DNA from: Omphalotus guepiniiformis | Lineage: Eukaryota > Basidiomycota > Agaricomycetes > Agaricales > Omphalotaceae | Assembly (NCBI GenBank): GCA_028554645.1 | Contig: JAQOOI010000072.1 | Location: forward strand, 248,001-312,000 | Reading direction: 5' to 3' | Length of the DNA stretch: 64,000 bases | Shown here: in pieces, positions 12,075 to 23,341 of the stretch | Layout of the letters: each line of letters opens with the position of its first letter | Numbering within the stretch: position 1 is the first letter of the stretch | Made by a program: the position numbers and the translations under genes | The notes under the pieces: model-generated | Told to the model about the DNA's origin: nothing | The model's database searches: none | The model's input: only the letters and a program-made list of their open reading frames with translations

Positions 12075-13077
12075 CTAGAACTTGACCTTGGAGAGGGTAT
12101 TGTAGAACAATTTGCCTTGGGCTGTAGCAATTTCAAGCTCCAACGCAGAAGGCTGGCGACCGCCAGTTGGTCCAGCGAAAGTTCCCGCACCCCAAGGAGA
12201 ACCTTTGAACACACGTTACTCAAGGAACCGAACACACTCGTAACAGAAAGAAACTCACCACCGTGAACCTCGTCGAGGTTAGTAAGTTGACCGAAAGTCA
12301 ACGAGTACCCAAGAGGCACAAAGATGATTCCGTGGTGGACGAAAGTCGAGAGAGCATTAGAGATAGTGACCTCTTGACCTCCTCCGGAACTGGCAGTCGA
12401 TACGAACGCAGAAGCGTATTTACCAGAAAGAGCTCCGGAGCCCCAAAGTTGACCGGTGGTGTCCCAGAATGCCTGTAAACGATGATGGGGGGATTAGGTG
12501 GGGATTGTCCACGATAAGTTAAAAAGAGTGGGTAACGGACCTTCCACTGTCCAGGGTAGTTACCGAAACGAGTGGGAATACCGAAGATGTAGCCGTCGAA
12601 TTCGGGTAGCTTGTCAGCGGAGATGATGGGGTAGTCGGGTTTGGGAGGGGCGTGCAAGAGAGTGAGGACCTCTGGCGATAAAGTCTCTGGGATCCTACGA
12701 GGGGGTTGTGATGAGGAGGGGCGATTAGTGGAGGAAAGAAGGTACGTACTGATAGATGGTAGCTTTTCCACCAGCAGCCTCAACACCGGCCTTTACAGAC
12801 TCGGCCACTGTATACGACGACGATAAGCCACGGTTTATCGATGAGAAGAATATAAAGACGCAGTGAACGTACACTTTGCGATGTGGCCATAGAGCGTGTA
12901 GATAATGATAGCGATTCTAGGAGAAGACATTGTGTTTGAGGTTGAGGTAGTGGTAGCAGTAGCAGTAGAAGGTTGAGCTGATGAAGAACTATTCGATTTG
13001 TTCTCTTTTATCTTCTTTCCAGCCTCTGGTGTGTCCTGATCGGCAAAGATATTTTTCTGTCGCTTCGTAAAACACAT
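12075..13077 (-). CDS. WrbA-type NAD(P)H:quinone oxidoreductase (flavodoxin fold), 252 aa
   Basis: Five exons: 13077-12873, 12807-12750, 12694-12541, 12472-12259 and 12202-12075, all in phase, introns 55-68 nt. Markers are [22 protein letters not shown] (split by the first intron; first strand and FMN phosphate loop), [19 protein letters not shown], and [18 protein letters not shown] near the C-terminus. These define the two-electron quinone reductases that use FMN and protect against quinone stress (Pst2/Alt a 7 group). A second ATG at 12930 begins the flavodoxin domain. I chose 13077 because the extension starting MCFTKRQKN, followed by a Ser/Thr-rich linker, is as I recall common in basidiomycete members and may be lipid-modified at Cys2. 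No lesion. Confidence 0.9.
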
Positions 13078-13140
13078 GACGGGAATTAGAATAAAACGCC
13101 TTAATGAGTTCGCGACATGTCAGAAATGGTAACGGGGGTC

Positions 13141-13148
13141 CCTTTATA
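13141..13148 (-). promoter_or_regulatory. Candidate TATA box of the quinone reductase gene
   Basis: TATAAAGG read on the minus strand, 64-71 nt upstream of the ATG at 13077, a plausible distance for a fungal TATA element. Inference from sequence and position only. Confidence 0.35.
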
Positions 13149-15677
13149 GGCGAAACAAATGTCAGAAAGATTGGTGGGGGTTTGCCTAGAATTGCCAAAC
13201 TCTTTGTCAAATGTTGAAAAGATGAGGCGAGTTGTCATCTGTATGAAGGAAATTCGAACAACCCAAGCGAGAAAGCGTGGGTTTCTGTGAGAGCTTGTTT
13301 ACTAAAATGGGTATAGACAACTTGATTGGTCAGCTGGCGAGACTGATGACTGTTGATTATCGCGTGAGATAATCTTACCAATCTGTAAGCTTACACAATC
13401 GAAACAGTCATATCGCTTTACGTGGAAGGATGACTGAATCGTTTCTTTGCGATAAACCCCCATCTAGATTCTATACAACCGTTCCAAACTTCCAGGAAGA
13501 GAAAGAAAAAACTCAAACTCGATTCGATGACATGGAAATCTTCGCTCTCTGGACCTGACCCCAGGGACAATCTTTGGAAGAAATTTTGATGTGAGACGCA
13601 AAACACCTTACATGTCATTTGAGGAACACTGGGAATATCAAGTATCTCATGGTATATAAATCCCTGGTACATCAATGCGATATGGGTTATGGATTCCCCA
13701 CACCGTTACACACTCATACCACTTCTACGGCGGCACACTCTCAGGTCGATAAAAGTATAGCTGCGGTTTATGCTACATAGCGCTGCGATAGGGATTGTAT
13801 GCGTGTCTTGCAGAGTACGTGGACACGTACCGACTCTTTGGAAATAGGTTGGATGGAAACGTACGTTTTGTTTCTATCTCATGCGTAGGAACATACTGAA
13901 TGGGGGTTCTGGATTCTGGATTCTCTAGACTCACGCATGCACGGACTGAATATGCGGCGAGTCGCGATCGGCTTGGGGATCCAGCACCGTCATTTGGCAT
14001 ATCGATCTCATCCATTGGTGGCACCAGTGGGCATACTTAATATCTATTATCAAGATACCTATGATTCGTCGGTCGCGGATTCGAACACAGTCTGGATCAG
14101 CGCTGCGCATGCGCGCCGCGGGTGTTGGCTGCTGTTCTGCTGGCTCTCTCGTCGCATTCAATGCCACAGGGCCTCCGAGTCCAAACCCATCGACATCGAC
14201 ATCGACATCGCCCGTCGTTCGCGGTCACGATATGAAGGTCGAATGAGGAATGACGATTAAATGAACCTCGATCTTCGCTTACTAAAACAAATACATACAT
14301 ACTGCCCCCATCGAGCCCTACTCCAGCTGACTGATGTCGGTTTGGAATTCGATAGCGAAGCGGAGACCTGGCGACTCGGGCCCTCATCCGTCCTTCAAAG
14401 TTTCCTGCTGTCAGAGTCAGGGTTTTGAATTACACAGGTGTTGAACGGGACGCCAGAAGGGAGGTGGAGTGAGTCTTTGAATAGATCTTGAAACTTTGAT
14501 GTGACAGTTGAACATTGAATGGGTGCCAGTGACGGTTAGAATCAGGTTATGATGATAGTTATAGAAGTTGAACTAAATTCCGAGCTTCAGCCCGGATCAT
14601 TAAACGGAGCTAATATTGGAGACGACTCGAAACGAATGTGACTCTAAGTAATTGGCGTAAGTATACCAGCCACTGGCAGTGATGACCACCAAGCTGACAT
14701 GCTCACGATGCACTTGTCATTCCCATTGAGATAGCTCACACACCACACCTCCGGCGAGCTCTGCTAAATTGACAGTGACAACGTTGAGAGTTATTACTCG
14801 CTCTCAGACTCGATCGTGTGCGGGACTTGGCGGAACTCTTCGGAGGGTTGGAAAGCCTCGACGGTCTAGGCATTGGTGAGTCTGACGAACAGATACGCTT
14901 TTATCCATGGAAATCGTCGGTCGTGTATTTGGATGTACTGCGTAGTCGTAGTCTGGATCAACGCTACGCATGCGCCATGCGCGGGCGTGGGCTGTTGGTC
15001 GTTCGGTGTCCCAGGTTTGGTTGAAAATTGAGACAGCTTGAGCTCTGTCGTCGCGCTCAACTCCAGAGGGCCTGCGAGTCGAAACCACTTCGATTCATCG
15101 ACATCAACATCGCCCGTGGTTTGTGATCACAACATGTGTATAAAGGTCGAATGACGAATGTTGAGATTCGATAGAGAAATACTGCAAGGGATACATACAG
15201 TACTTCCTCGTTTATTGTTGTGTTTATTTCTTTAGATTTAGTAGACGTATTTCCTGACGGAAGTACAACATTCACGTACTTTGAACAGATGAACCGGGTG
15301 GGGTAAAAAATTTGAATATTTTGAATTCCTGGACCCTCCACTGGCCGCCTCGAAGGAGTCGAAGTCGAAGTGAAGACCCAGCGAATTCGATGGCCTTGTC
15401 ATTCCCAATGTCATACCTTACACCACGCCTCACGATGAGCGCTTCTGCTGGCACTGACAGTGACAACGTTGAGTCGAGGTTTAGAGTTTCAGTACTGTAA
15501 CTCGGTCTCGGTGGTGTGGTGGGATGGAAAGGGCCTGGAAAAACATCCTTGAGTGGGCACGTGCCCAGCGCGTTTGGCGGAGTCCGAAACCGTCGTTCAA
15601 ACAATCCACTAAACACACTAACTAGAGTATGTACTTCTGCCAATTCACCACTTCCAAGCGCTAATACACAACTCAGA
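13149..15677. other. Long intergenic region
   Basis: No gene supported. It contains the internal duplication listed separately (14063-15478). Open stretches on both strands there overlap each other, share no domain and are short. Confidence 0.4.
14063..15478. repeat. Diverged direct duplication (about 14063-14800 and 14912-15478)
   Basis: Both copies hold in the same order: a CGTCGGTCG...GTCTGGATCA block, CGCATGCGC, a CAGAGGGCCT/CAGGGCCT block followed by GACATCGCCCG, AAGGTCGAATGA, then further on TTGTCATTCCCA and GACAGTGACAACGTTGAG. Similarity is patchy with indels. Role unknown. Confidence 0.55.
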
Positions 15678-16574
15678 ATGCTTGAAAATCTACTCACTCA
15701 TCTAAGTCTACTCTTCGCCCGATTACGATTCGCTCTCTATCGCGTCTTTTCTCGACCTGAAGATGAAAACTACAAATACATTCGTTTCTTTCGTTTCGGT
15801 ATTCCTTTAGTACTCAAGTGCTCGAGACGTCTCCCGAGTCAAAGCACAGAATCTGACGCCCTGCGATTCCTGGCCCAATCTCTTGATGTAACTCGAGTCC
15901 GGAAGTCATTACCACTACTAGAGATTCCCCGGTTGATTGATTCCTACTCTAATGCCTCGACTGGGGAGACGTTCACTCTGATGACGCGAATACAGGGTGA
16001 AAGTTTCTTAACAGCTTCACCTGGGATGACAGAGGAACAGCGCCTGCAAATACATCAAGACATCGAAAAGTTCTTGACCGACTTTTTGTGGCGTATTCCT
16101 CAACCTGCTGAAATTGCTGGTCAGGTTATGCGAAGTGCCAGTGGCCACGGGGTTTGGGATCCTGTTCAATTTCGTGAGGATACAGCAGGTCCTTTCGCTT
16201 CGACTCTTCACTGCTACGCGTATCTCGCTGGGTACGGTTATCGTTCGCTGAACAGTCTCAAACTTGACCTTCCTGAGGATTTTTTGGAGGAAGTTCCGAA
16301 AGATGTCAGGGATACTCTTGCTGCTGATGATATTGTTTTCACTCATGCGGATTTACGACCATACAATATCATTGTCCGCGATGGACGGCTGGTAGGGATT
16401 ATAGATTGGGAGGAGTCGGGCTGGTTGCCGAGGCATTGGTCCCTTCATGTTCTGCGTAACAACATGCCGAATTGTGGTCCACTATATACTACCTACTGGA
16501 GAGGGCGGACTTTTGAGCCGAATACTGAAGCAGCATTCACTGCGTCTTTTTCGTTGTTGCAACATTACTTTTGA
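15678..16574 (+). CDS. Aminoglycoside phosphotransferase (APH)/choline kinase-like protein
   Basis: Single-exon gene of about 298 aa. The kinase catalytic loop reads FTHADLRPYNIIV (catalytic Asp and metal-binding Asn), followed by GIIDWEESGWLP (the metal-binding Asp, normally the D of IDWE). Such APH-fold enzymes phosphorylate small hydroxyl compounds; the substrate here is unknown, and the large fungal family is not linked to antibiotic resistance. The frame is open from 15516, but the ATG at 15678 (MLENLLTHLSLL) is preferred because family members usually begin close to the following RFALYRVFSR region. A truncated paralogous fragment lies at 20758-21110. Confidence 0.8.
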   Translation: MLENLLTHLSLLFARLRFALYRVFSRPEDENYKYIRFFRFGIPLVLKCSRRLPSQSTESDALRFLAQSLDVTRVRKSLPLLEIPRLIDSYSNASTGETFTLMTRIQGESFLTASPGMTEEQRLQIHQDIEKFLTDFLWRIPQPAEIAGQVMRSASGHGVWDPVQFREDTAGPFASTLHCYAYLAGYGYRSLNSLKLDLPEDFLEEVPKDVRDTLAADDIVFTHADLRPYNIIVRDGRLVGIIDWEESGWLPRHWSLHVLRNNMPNCGPLYTTYWRGRTFEPNTEAAFTASFSLLQHYF

Positions 16575-16859
16575 TTGATATGGTGTTGAATTCCTTTGTG
16601 CGCCTTATGTTAGCAAGGTTGTTTGCTGTACAGAGTGTTTTCCGTAGGTTTTCTGCTAAACCGCACCTTTGACTTAAAGTTCCTGCTGAAATGACTAGGG
16701 AAACTACTTCGAAAAACATACCCGGGAGATAGATTGGAGCTAGCAGCACGACGAAAATGAACGGCCCCCACCCCGATGATACATCGACGTTCTAACTCAC
16801 ACCGATCGACCAATTGCAAGTCTTGTACATGCCTGGCATTTTTCGTGCATGGAAGTTGG

Positions 16860-17460
16860 GGTGAAAGCAAAACGACAAGCGCTTAAGTTGCTTATATCAT
16901 GGGCTTTTGATTCGAGGGCGCTTGTGACTGACAATTCGGCAGCCTTACAGCCTGCAGCTAGTTCGACACGAGCGAGCCGGAGTTTTTGACAATAAGAGCT
17001 AATAGCGAGCCTAGCAAAGTGGTCAGCTGTCACCGAATACCGTCGACGAGACACGATTCGCCGGGAAAGACCGCATATATGCAACACCATTGCAGTTGCA
17101 TGCGCATACACAAGATACGCACACACTCACCACGCACAAGCAAGAGCAATATTTTCAGATGAGAATTCGTATGCATGTATATATAAATATGGATGTATTT
17201 ATGTATGTATGAAAGGATGGGTGGATGGATGGATGAGTACAAAAAGTAAAAACCGAGAAACTTGAAGAGAATGAGGAGGGGGAATGAGAATGAGATGGGG
17301 AAGGGGGAAGAGTCAAGGCAAAGCAGAGGAGAAACTACCGAACTTGAATGAAGGATCAGGAATCATTGACATATGGTAGCATATAACTTGTCTATCTCTC
17401 TGATCTGTTTTTTTCGTGTAAAAGGAAGAGACGAGAACGAGACGAAAACGAGAACTCAAA
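16860..17460. repeat. Segmental duplication, copy A (partner 22720-23280)
   Basis: Shares an ordered series with copy B: GACAATRAGAGC, AGCGAGCCTAG, CATTG...TGCATGCGCATACA, GATACGCAC, ATGTATGTATG runs, ATCATTGACATATG, and CTGTTTTTTTCGTGT, with diverged sequence between. Lies just past the 3' end of the protease; no gene in it. Confidence 0.7.
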
Positions 17461-17487
17461 GAGGAACGAGCAATGAAGCTTAATAGC

Positions 17488-19186
17488 TTACTTCCTACTC
17501 GATTGACGACGACGGAGCGGGCGACGCGTAAGACAACTACTACTGTACGGTACACGCTGTGTAATTGTGACCTCGTGCGTTTTGATATTGAACGTCGTAA
17601 CGACATTATGCAGAAACGTATCACCCCTATGCCAAGCGAGAAAAAAGAAAAATATCAATGACTCCCCAGCAAACATCACGCAAAATCGCAAACTCACAAA
17701 AAGAAAATATTTCCTTCTTCATTAGGTCCACCGTCCGTGGTACCGCTCGCACACAAATCCCTGCCGTTTGAATCTTGTATGCCGAGAGGTAGGAGATTAT
17801 CCGCCGGGTCAACAGTGAAGGTCGTTCCACCAATGTTTACTGCGAATTCTGGGACTTTGGCACTGCAGAGAGTGACGTATACTCCTTCATCGTCATCGAA
17901 TTTTGCAGGTGGATCAAAAGCGGCGGCAAAAGCGTCCGCGACGTCGGTTGGGACATAGTTCAGTGCCGAACTAGTGTCAAGGAAGATATCTAAAGAAAGA
18001 CGCGAGGAAGTTCAATGAGAGAGTGCTAGATACAATACACCATCTAGAAACTCACTGTTCGTTGTTCCGTTAGTACCTTTGCTACCCGGGAATGACATCG
18101 ATTCAACATCCACGGTGTAGAAAAAGTACGTTACATGAGTACCATTCTCCGGCAAGAGAGTACTAGCATCATAACCTTGGATTGGTACAGTGACGCTCGT
18201 GCTGGTAACTGGCACAGGGGCAATCCCACCAAAAGAGATAAAGCCAAGGCCCGGGTCAAAAAGCGAGGTATTCTCAGCTTCAAACGAACCCCGGTTCAAG
18301 GCGACAGAGAAGACTGAAAAAGCAAAAACGATGATCAGAAAACGTACATTCGCGAAGAAACAGTTTCGCTTACAAGGGTTGGTCACTAAACCCTGCTGCA
18401 CCGCCGAGAAGAAGAAAGAGTTATAAGGTACCTGAGTCTCTGGGAACTCGTCTGCATCAGGGTTCGTACCCTCATACACAGCCGTCAAGTTCGGAAACGC
18501 AAGTCCCAAAATCCCAGTGCTAATCCCGTCCCCCTCCCACGCAGCTTGGTTAACGATACCAATTTCCTGATGTTTCACGCTCAGCTCTCCAACACTGACA
18601 GTATCGAACCCGACAGAACCAGTCAAAAACTCGCCGCTATTGTAGGTAATGTTGAAGTTGACATCGGGATCGACTTCGAATGTAGGTGAGGACGAGGTAT
18701 TAAATCCTGCTGTGCCGAATGCGCATTCATCTGTCGAAACCGGATTTCCTTCGAGATCAAGGCACGAGAAGCCAGTTTGAGCGACCCATGTATCTGAACT
18801 GCGAGGTTGGGAAGCTAGGAGTGAGAGATAGACAATTGGTAGGCCCGAAGAACAACACACCTTCCAGTATCGATGATAAGTGCAAATTCCTGGTTGCCCA
18901 CTGTCACATTCGTCAAGTACTCCGAGTCAAAATCCACTCCATCAAGCACAGAAGTAAACCCTGTCCCACTACACGCCGCTTTTCTCAACGCCTTCATAAG
19001 GTCCTTTTTCGCCTGCGACGTCGGGGCTACACCAATGATTGCAAGAGAGAACTGAGCAGCAGGAAGACTCGCGTCTCTAGTTACTGGTGCACTGGAGACA
19101 AGGCGTTTGACGACCGAAGTGGGCTGGCCATTGACAACGGCGAGGAGAACAGCGAGGCTGGCGAATTTACCAGTGAGGGGATACAT
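17488..19186 (-). CDS. Secreted pepsin-like aspartic protease (family A1), 479 aa
   Basis: Exons 19186-18861, 18798-18374, 18313-18056, 17989-17698 and 17626-17488 total 1440 nt with matching phases; introns are 60-71 nt. Residues 1-20 form a signal peptide (MYPLTGKFASLAVLLAVVNG). A propeptide follows, then the first catalytic motif IIDTGSSDTW, which is split by intron 1. The second motif reads IFLDTSSALNYVP, so the Gly of the second DTG is Ser. Near the C-terminus GDTFLHNVVTTF matches the conserved (L)GD.FL..... motif. The protein ends in a basic, Arg-rich tail. Likely an extracellular or vacuolar endopeptidase; the DTS change may reduce or alter activity. Confidence 0.85.
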
Positions 19187-19227
19187 GGCAACTGCAGGAG
19201 CAATGCGATAGTTGGCCCATTATTGCG

Positions 19228-19236
19228 ATATATATA
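19228..19236 (-). promoter_or_regulatory. Candidate TATA box of the aspartic protease gene
   Basis: An uninterrupted TATATATAT run 42-50 nt upstream of the ATG at 19186. Position and sequence fit a core promoter element; not tested. Confidence 0.4.
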
Positions 19237-19675
19237 TCCCAGGATGTGTGCTGGAAAACCTTCATGGCATGCGGAACAACTAGCAAAGCAAAGTCCCCTA
19301 TAGCACCTCTTCGATATGACTGACCACTACGTGTCAAGAACGCGGCTATACATAGAAACCGAACCTACAGATCGAATACTGTCAGCTATTCCACCAAACT
19401 GATTCAAAGAGGACTTACACAAGAGACAGTCTTGTGTTGGTCGTGTGAGCCATAGAGAGACTGAATCACAGACTTTGTACCCACATACATCAATATCAGC
19501 AAATTGCAGTGAGTCTCTAGGGCATCCAGGGCCTTTCCGGTTTCAACGACGCACTCGCAAATTGATGAAATTTTGCAGTAGAATAACTTGCTAGCAGTTG
19601 AAGAACGCGTGAAATTGGACAGGGAAATCAATTGGCTGATATATTGGTAGTTACAAGAATGAGAAGATCCTAGCT

Positions 19676-20340
19676 GTGCACAAAGATGAAGACATGTCAG
19701 TCGGAGGTGGATGGGAGAAGATGAGAGACAAAAGTACCCCTAACCCTACACCAATTGAGATCTGGACTCCCCTTGCGTCTTTTCCTGACATGGCTTCAAT
19801 CCAGCTTCAATCTCTCCGGGAACAGCGCGAAATCACCTCTCCAGAACCTAATTCAAAGAAATCAAAACTTGACAACTATCGAGTAAACTTTTGCCTGCTC
19901 AAGTCAAGTTGTACAAAGACTAAGACAGACTTATCCAAAATCAGCGTCAAGGAAAATGGCAGCGCTTCACCGACGCCGACTAAAAGAATTTCCATAATCA
20001 ATGGTGGGGAGAACAAGGTCGAAATCGAATAGATGCTGCTCTTGCAAGTCAGTCATCAGGGCAAGGTCCTTTGGATCGAGCAACAGACTGCTGTCTATGA
20101 TTTCGTGCTACTTCAGCGCATGCACGTTGCTCTGCTTCTCCACCAGGACATGCTTGACATCTATAAGCGTCTCAAAGCCGCGCGTAATCACGATGTCTCT
20201 GGAGTCGTTCTGACTGGCCAGCCCGGTGTAGGTGCGTTTGCCTCGTAGCTTCCTGTCTCTCATGTGTGATAGGTAAATATCAGGACAAGACCTTCTCAAT
20301 TGATATGATAGACCTCAGAATTCACAGGGTTTTGACTCAC
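19676..20340 (+). pseudogene. Fragment of a P-loop NTPase gene
   Basis: The stretch at about 20050-20230 reads RMHVALLLHQDMLDIYKRL, then VVLTGQPGVG. Splicing out a 41-nt gtgcgt...gatag intron gives GQPGVGK, a Walker A motif. After that lysine the frame loses similarity and stops. A Ser/Lys-rich open stretch (19676-20032) precedes it in another frame. As I recall, fungi carry many such P-loop proteins with LTGQPG.GK; this copy is truncated and shifted, so I call it a remnant. Confidence 0.5.
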
Positions 20341-20639
20341 TTATCTCCATAGCCTCAACTTTCACCCAAGATTTCGACGTGTTTCCGACAACGACAAGCT
20401 CGCGATATTTTGGAACATTCAGTACAGCCGGACGCCTTCGTAGAAAATGTAGAACACACGATCACTCGCCTCAGCATATATGAGGGCGGTACTATTCCGG
20501 TCTAGCACATTGAACATGGATGAGTTCGCGAACAGTGTTCTCTCTCCTTGAAGATCTGACCGTCCTCGACTTCAAGTCCCGAATTATTGAGGAGGATTTC
20601 TTGGTGTACTTCAAATTACTCAGCCTCAAGGATGCTATG

Positions 20640-20757
20640 GATTTATTGAAATAACACAACATCCAAATACCCTCGAGTTTGTCATATCTCCGTGTGTGTT
20701 CTTCGTCTTCCCCATCCCCATCCCCATCCCCTCCTCCCCTCCCAACCTCAATATCGG
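20640..20757 (-). pseudogene. Duplicated 3' tail of the UBL3-like gene
   Basis: The minus strand encodes SRVFGCCVIS, identical to the end of the UBL3-like gene at 23342, followed by the same downstream bases, and preceded by diverged Pro-rich coding sequence. The stop is lost. It joins directly to an APH fragment at about 20757, so this is a rearranged duplicate. Confidence 0.7.
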
Positions 20758-21110
20758 TACAGTTATCGTTCGCTGAACAGACTAAAACTTGACCTTCCCG
20801 AGAATTTCCTGGAGGAAGTTCCTCAAGAAGATAGGGATGCTCTTGCTGCCGATGATATTATTTTCACTCATGCGGATTTACGACCATACACTCTCATTGT
20901 TCGCGATGGACGGTTGGCAGGGATTATAGATTGGGAGGAGTTGGGATGGTTGCCGAGGCATTGGTCCCTTCATGTTTTGCGTAATAATATGCCGAATTGT
21001 GGTCCATTATATACTAACTACTGGAAAGTGCGGGCCCGCTTTTGAGTCGAATACTGAAGTAGCATTCACTGCGTCTTTCTCGTTATTACAACATTACTTC
21101 TGATCAATGC
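20758..21110 (+). pseudogene. Truncated copy of the APH-like gene
   Basis: Matches the last third of the gene at 15678-16574: YRSLNRLKLDLPENFLEEVP, FTHADLRPY, GIIDWEELGWLP. The catalytic-loop Asn is replaced (DLRPYTLIV instead of DLRPYNIIV), the N-terminal two thirds is missing, and the end is shifted near 21040. Not functional. Confidence 0.8.
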
Positions 21111-22719
21111 ACTGTTTACAGACCAATGTTGACCTATATATATATACCTTATACCTTGAAGGTTGATGTGGAATCTCCGAGGTATCACGCGGCTCGTCAG
21201 ATATCCATCATCAGGGGCACAAGTCAAGATCTCGACTGCACAGGACATCCAAACCGCACTTACAAGGTTTTTATTCTCGAAGGAGGCGTTGAAGAAGCTA
21301 CCCCGTACCTCTCTGAGCGCAAGTGTTCGAGAAACACTAGGATGTTGTGCCCGCAGCCAGTAGCATGATGCTACTAGCATCGCTACTAAACACCATTGGA
21401 CAAAGGATCCCGATAACAAAGAAACCGGCATGGTTGAAAGCTATAGGCGTGGTGTTCTCTCTAACGGTGTTCATGCTGTTGCCAGTGGGACAATGGCAAA
21501 CTTGGTTTTCAAAAGAATCTCATCGTTAACAGCTCCACTCAACTATGAATCTGAAGACGTATTCAAAAACAAAATTTTCCCTGACGGGACTCGTTCATCG
21601 ATCTACAAAAAGCGTAAGATTTATGCTTTGCGCAGGACTTTTGTCCTTGAGGCATTGAGGTTGTTCATGAAAGATGGGGTTGTAGGGAATACTTTGTTTA
21701 TTGACTTTGAGGTATCGGAAAGTTTGCTCAAGGAAGAGAGCATTGCGGCTGAGCAGAGGGTAACGGAGAATAACTTTTAGCCTACTGTTAGTTGCGCGGT
21801 TATACACTGGCCATAGAAATGGAATACAAGAAACCAAAGAGTTGAATGTAAATGTAATTGTAAAAGTGTTGCAGGCCTGAGGAAGCATGATATACCTCGT
21901 CTGACTTTGATGCAACTGGCACCGAACACCTACATGATAGAATGTAGCTCCCGGGTTAGCAGCACGACAATGATGATGTACACACCCCGGAGATGATCCA
22001 TGATCCCCCCAATCTTGGGATTAAAGACTAAGTTGACCCCCGCTCGTTGAAAGGTTCGACGCATGCGCTCCAAAGAGTTCTGTTACCGTCGATTCGCTTT
22101 CGAGGAAAGTGTAAAAACGAAACACGAAAGCAAGGTAGAGATCGCCATCACGTTGAATCCACCGGTACCCACAAATCCGACTCGACGACTAGAGCGTCCT
22201 TCATGTTGACAGACTCTCATTAATCATTATTCATATCACTTCAAGTGAAACAAAGCCGCGGCACTCGATATCTAGAAACCCCAGCCGCTGGTGGGCCGTT
22301 AGACACAGCGGGGAGTAGCTCGGAACCCTCACCCGGTTCATTGTTCTGCTGAATGTCGAACTTACATACATAGTCCGCCGAGTCCGAGTCCGTATGATCC
22401 TCGAGGATGTCATAACCACTGGGGTCATGCCGCATGCGAGCGAAGAGAGAGTACGCGTACGGTAACCGTTCCTAGTTGTACAGCAGTGGTGAAAGTGTAT
22501 CTTCAGGTAAATCGACTGACTGACCTGAGGTTGAACTTGAGTTTGGAGGCTTTGAATTCACATCGACCAATTCTTGTATGTGTCGTTTTTTTCGTGGATG
22601 GGATAGAAGAAAGTAACGAGTTGGGTGAAGGAAAATCGATGGGCGCCTAGTAGAAGGCTGCTTTAACTTAAGTACTGTCATTGGTGTTTTGTCATACTTA
22701 GGTAAGTGAGCGCTTGATC
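21111..22719. other. Region with an unassigned open frame
   Basis: A plus-strand open stretch 21430-21780 (116 aa, ending with Glu-rich sequence) may be an exon of an old gene, since the sequence before it (21163-21363) is also open, but no family is recognised. About 21930-22000 again resembles the flank of the original APH gene. A minus-strand pair of open pieces (22241-22681) is unassigned. Confidence 0.3.
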
Positions 22720-23280
22720 AAGGGCGCTTGTGAATATTTGAATGTCGGCCCTGGACGCCGCCCTGGAGCTGGTTCGGGCAATCGGAGGCACACGAGCGAG
22801 TTGGAAATCCTTGACAATGAGAGCAGATAGCGAGCCTAGTAAAGTTGTCCATGTTAGTTGTCACCAGAAACCGTCAACGAAATACGAATGGTCGAAGACC
22901 TGTCATTGCATGCGCATACAACGAGATACGCACGCACGCATGCACAAGCAAAACTCTCGCGCAAACAGATTCGAAGTTTTCAATGGATGTATGCATGTAT
23001 GTATGTATGGATGTAAATGTACAAAGTGAGAGAATGAGAATGGGAAGGGGAATGAGTCAAGGCAGAGCAGAGCAGGATCATTGACATATGCTGTACGTAT
23101 GATGCGAGGAAACGAGGAAACGAGGAGGGAAGAGGGAAGAGGAGGGGTATATAGTCTGTCTGGTCTGGTCTGATCTGTTTTTTTCGTGTTATAGAACTCG
23201 AACTCGAAGAGAAACGAGGAACGAGGAACGAGGAAAGAGAAATGAAGATAAAGTCCGAGAGGAAACCGAGAGTAAAAAAC
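22720..23280. repeat. Segmental duplication, copy B (partner 16860-17460)
   Basis: Same ordered blocks as copy A, with extra GAGGAAACGAGG-type simple repeats. Located just past the 3' end of the UBL3-like gene. Confidence 0.7.
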
Positions 23281-23341
23281 GACATGCATAACGCATAACG
23301 CATAACGCATACACGACCCTTTTTGTGTTGTAGTTATAGCG

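Noticed and set aside
15272..15697. 141-residue minus-strand open frame
   Set aside because: Overlaps the duplicated non-coding block and the APH 5' region; no domain.
18719..19303. 194-residue plus-strand open frame
   Set aside because: Antisense to the first two exons of the aspartic protease.
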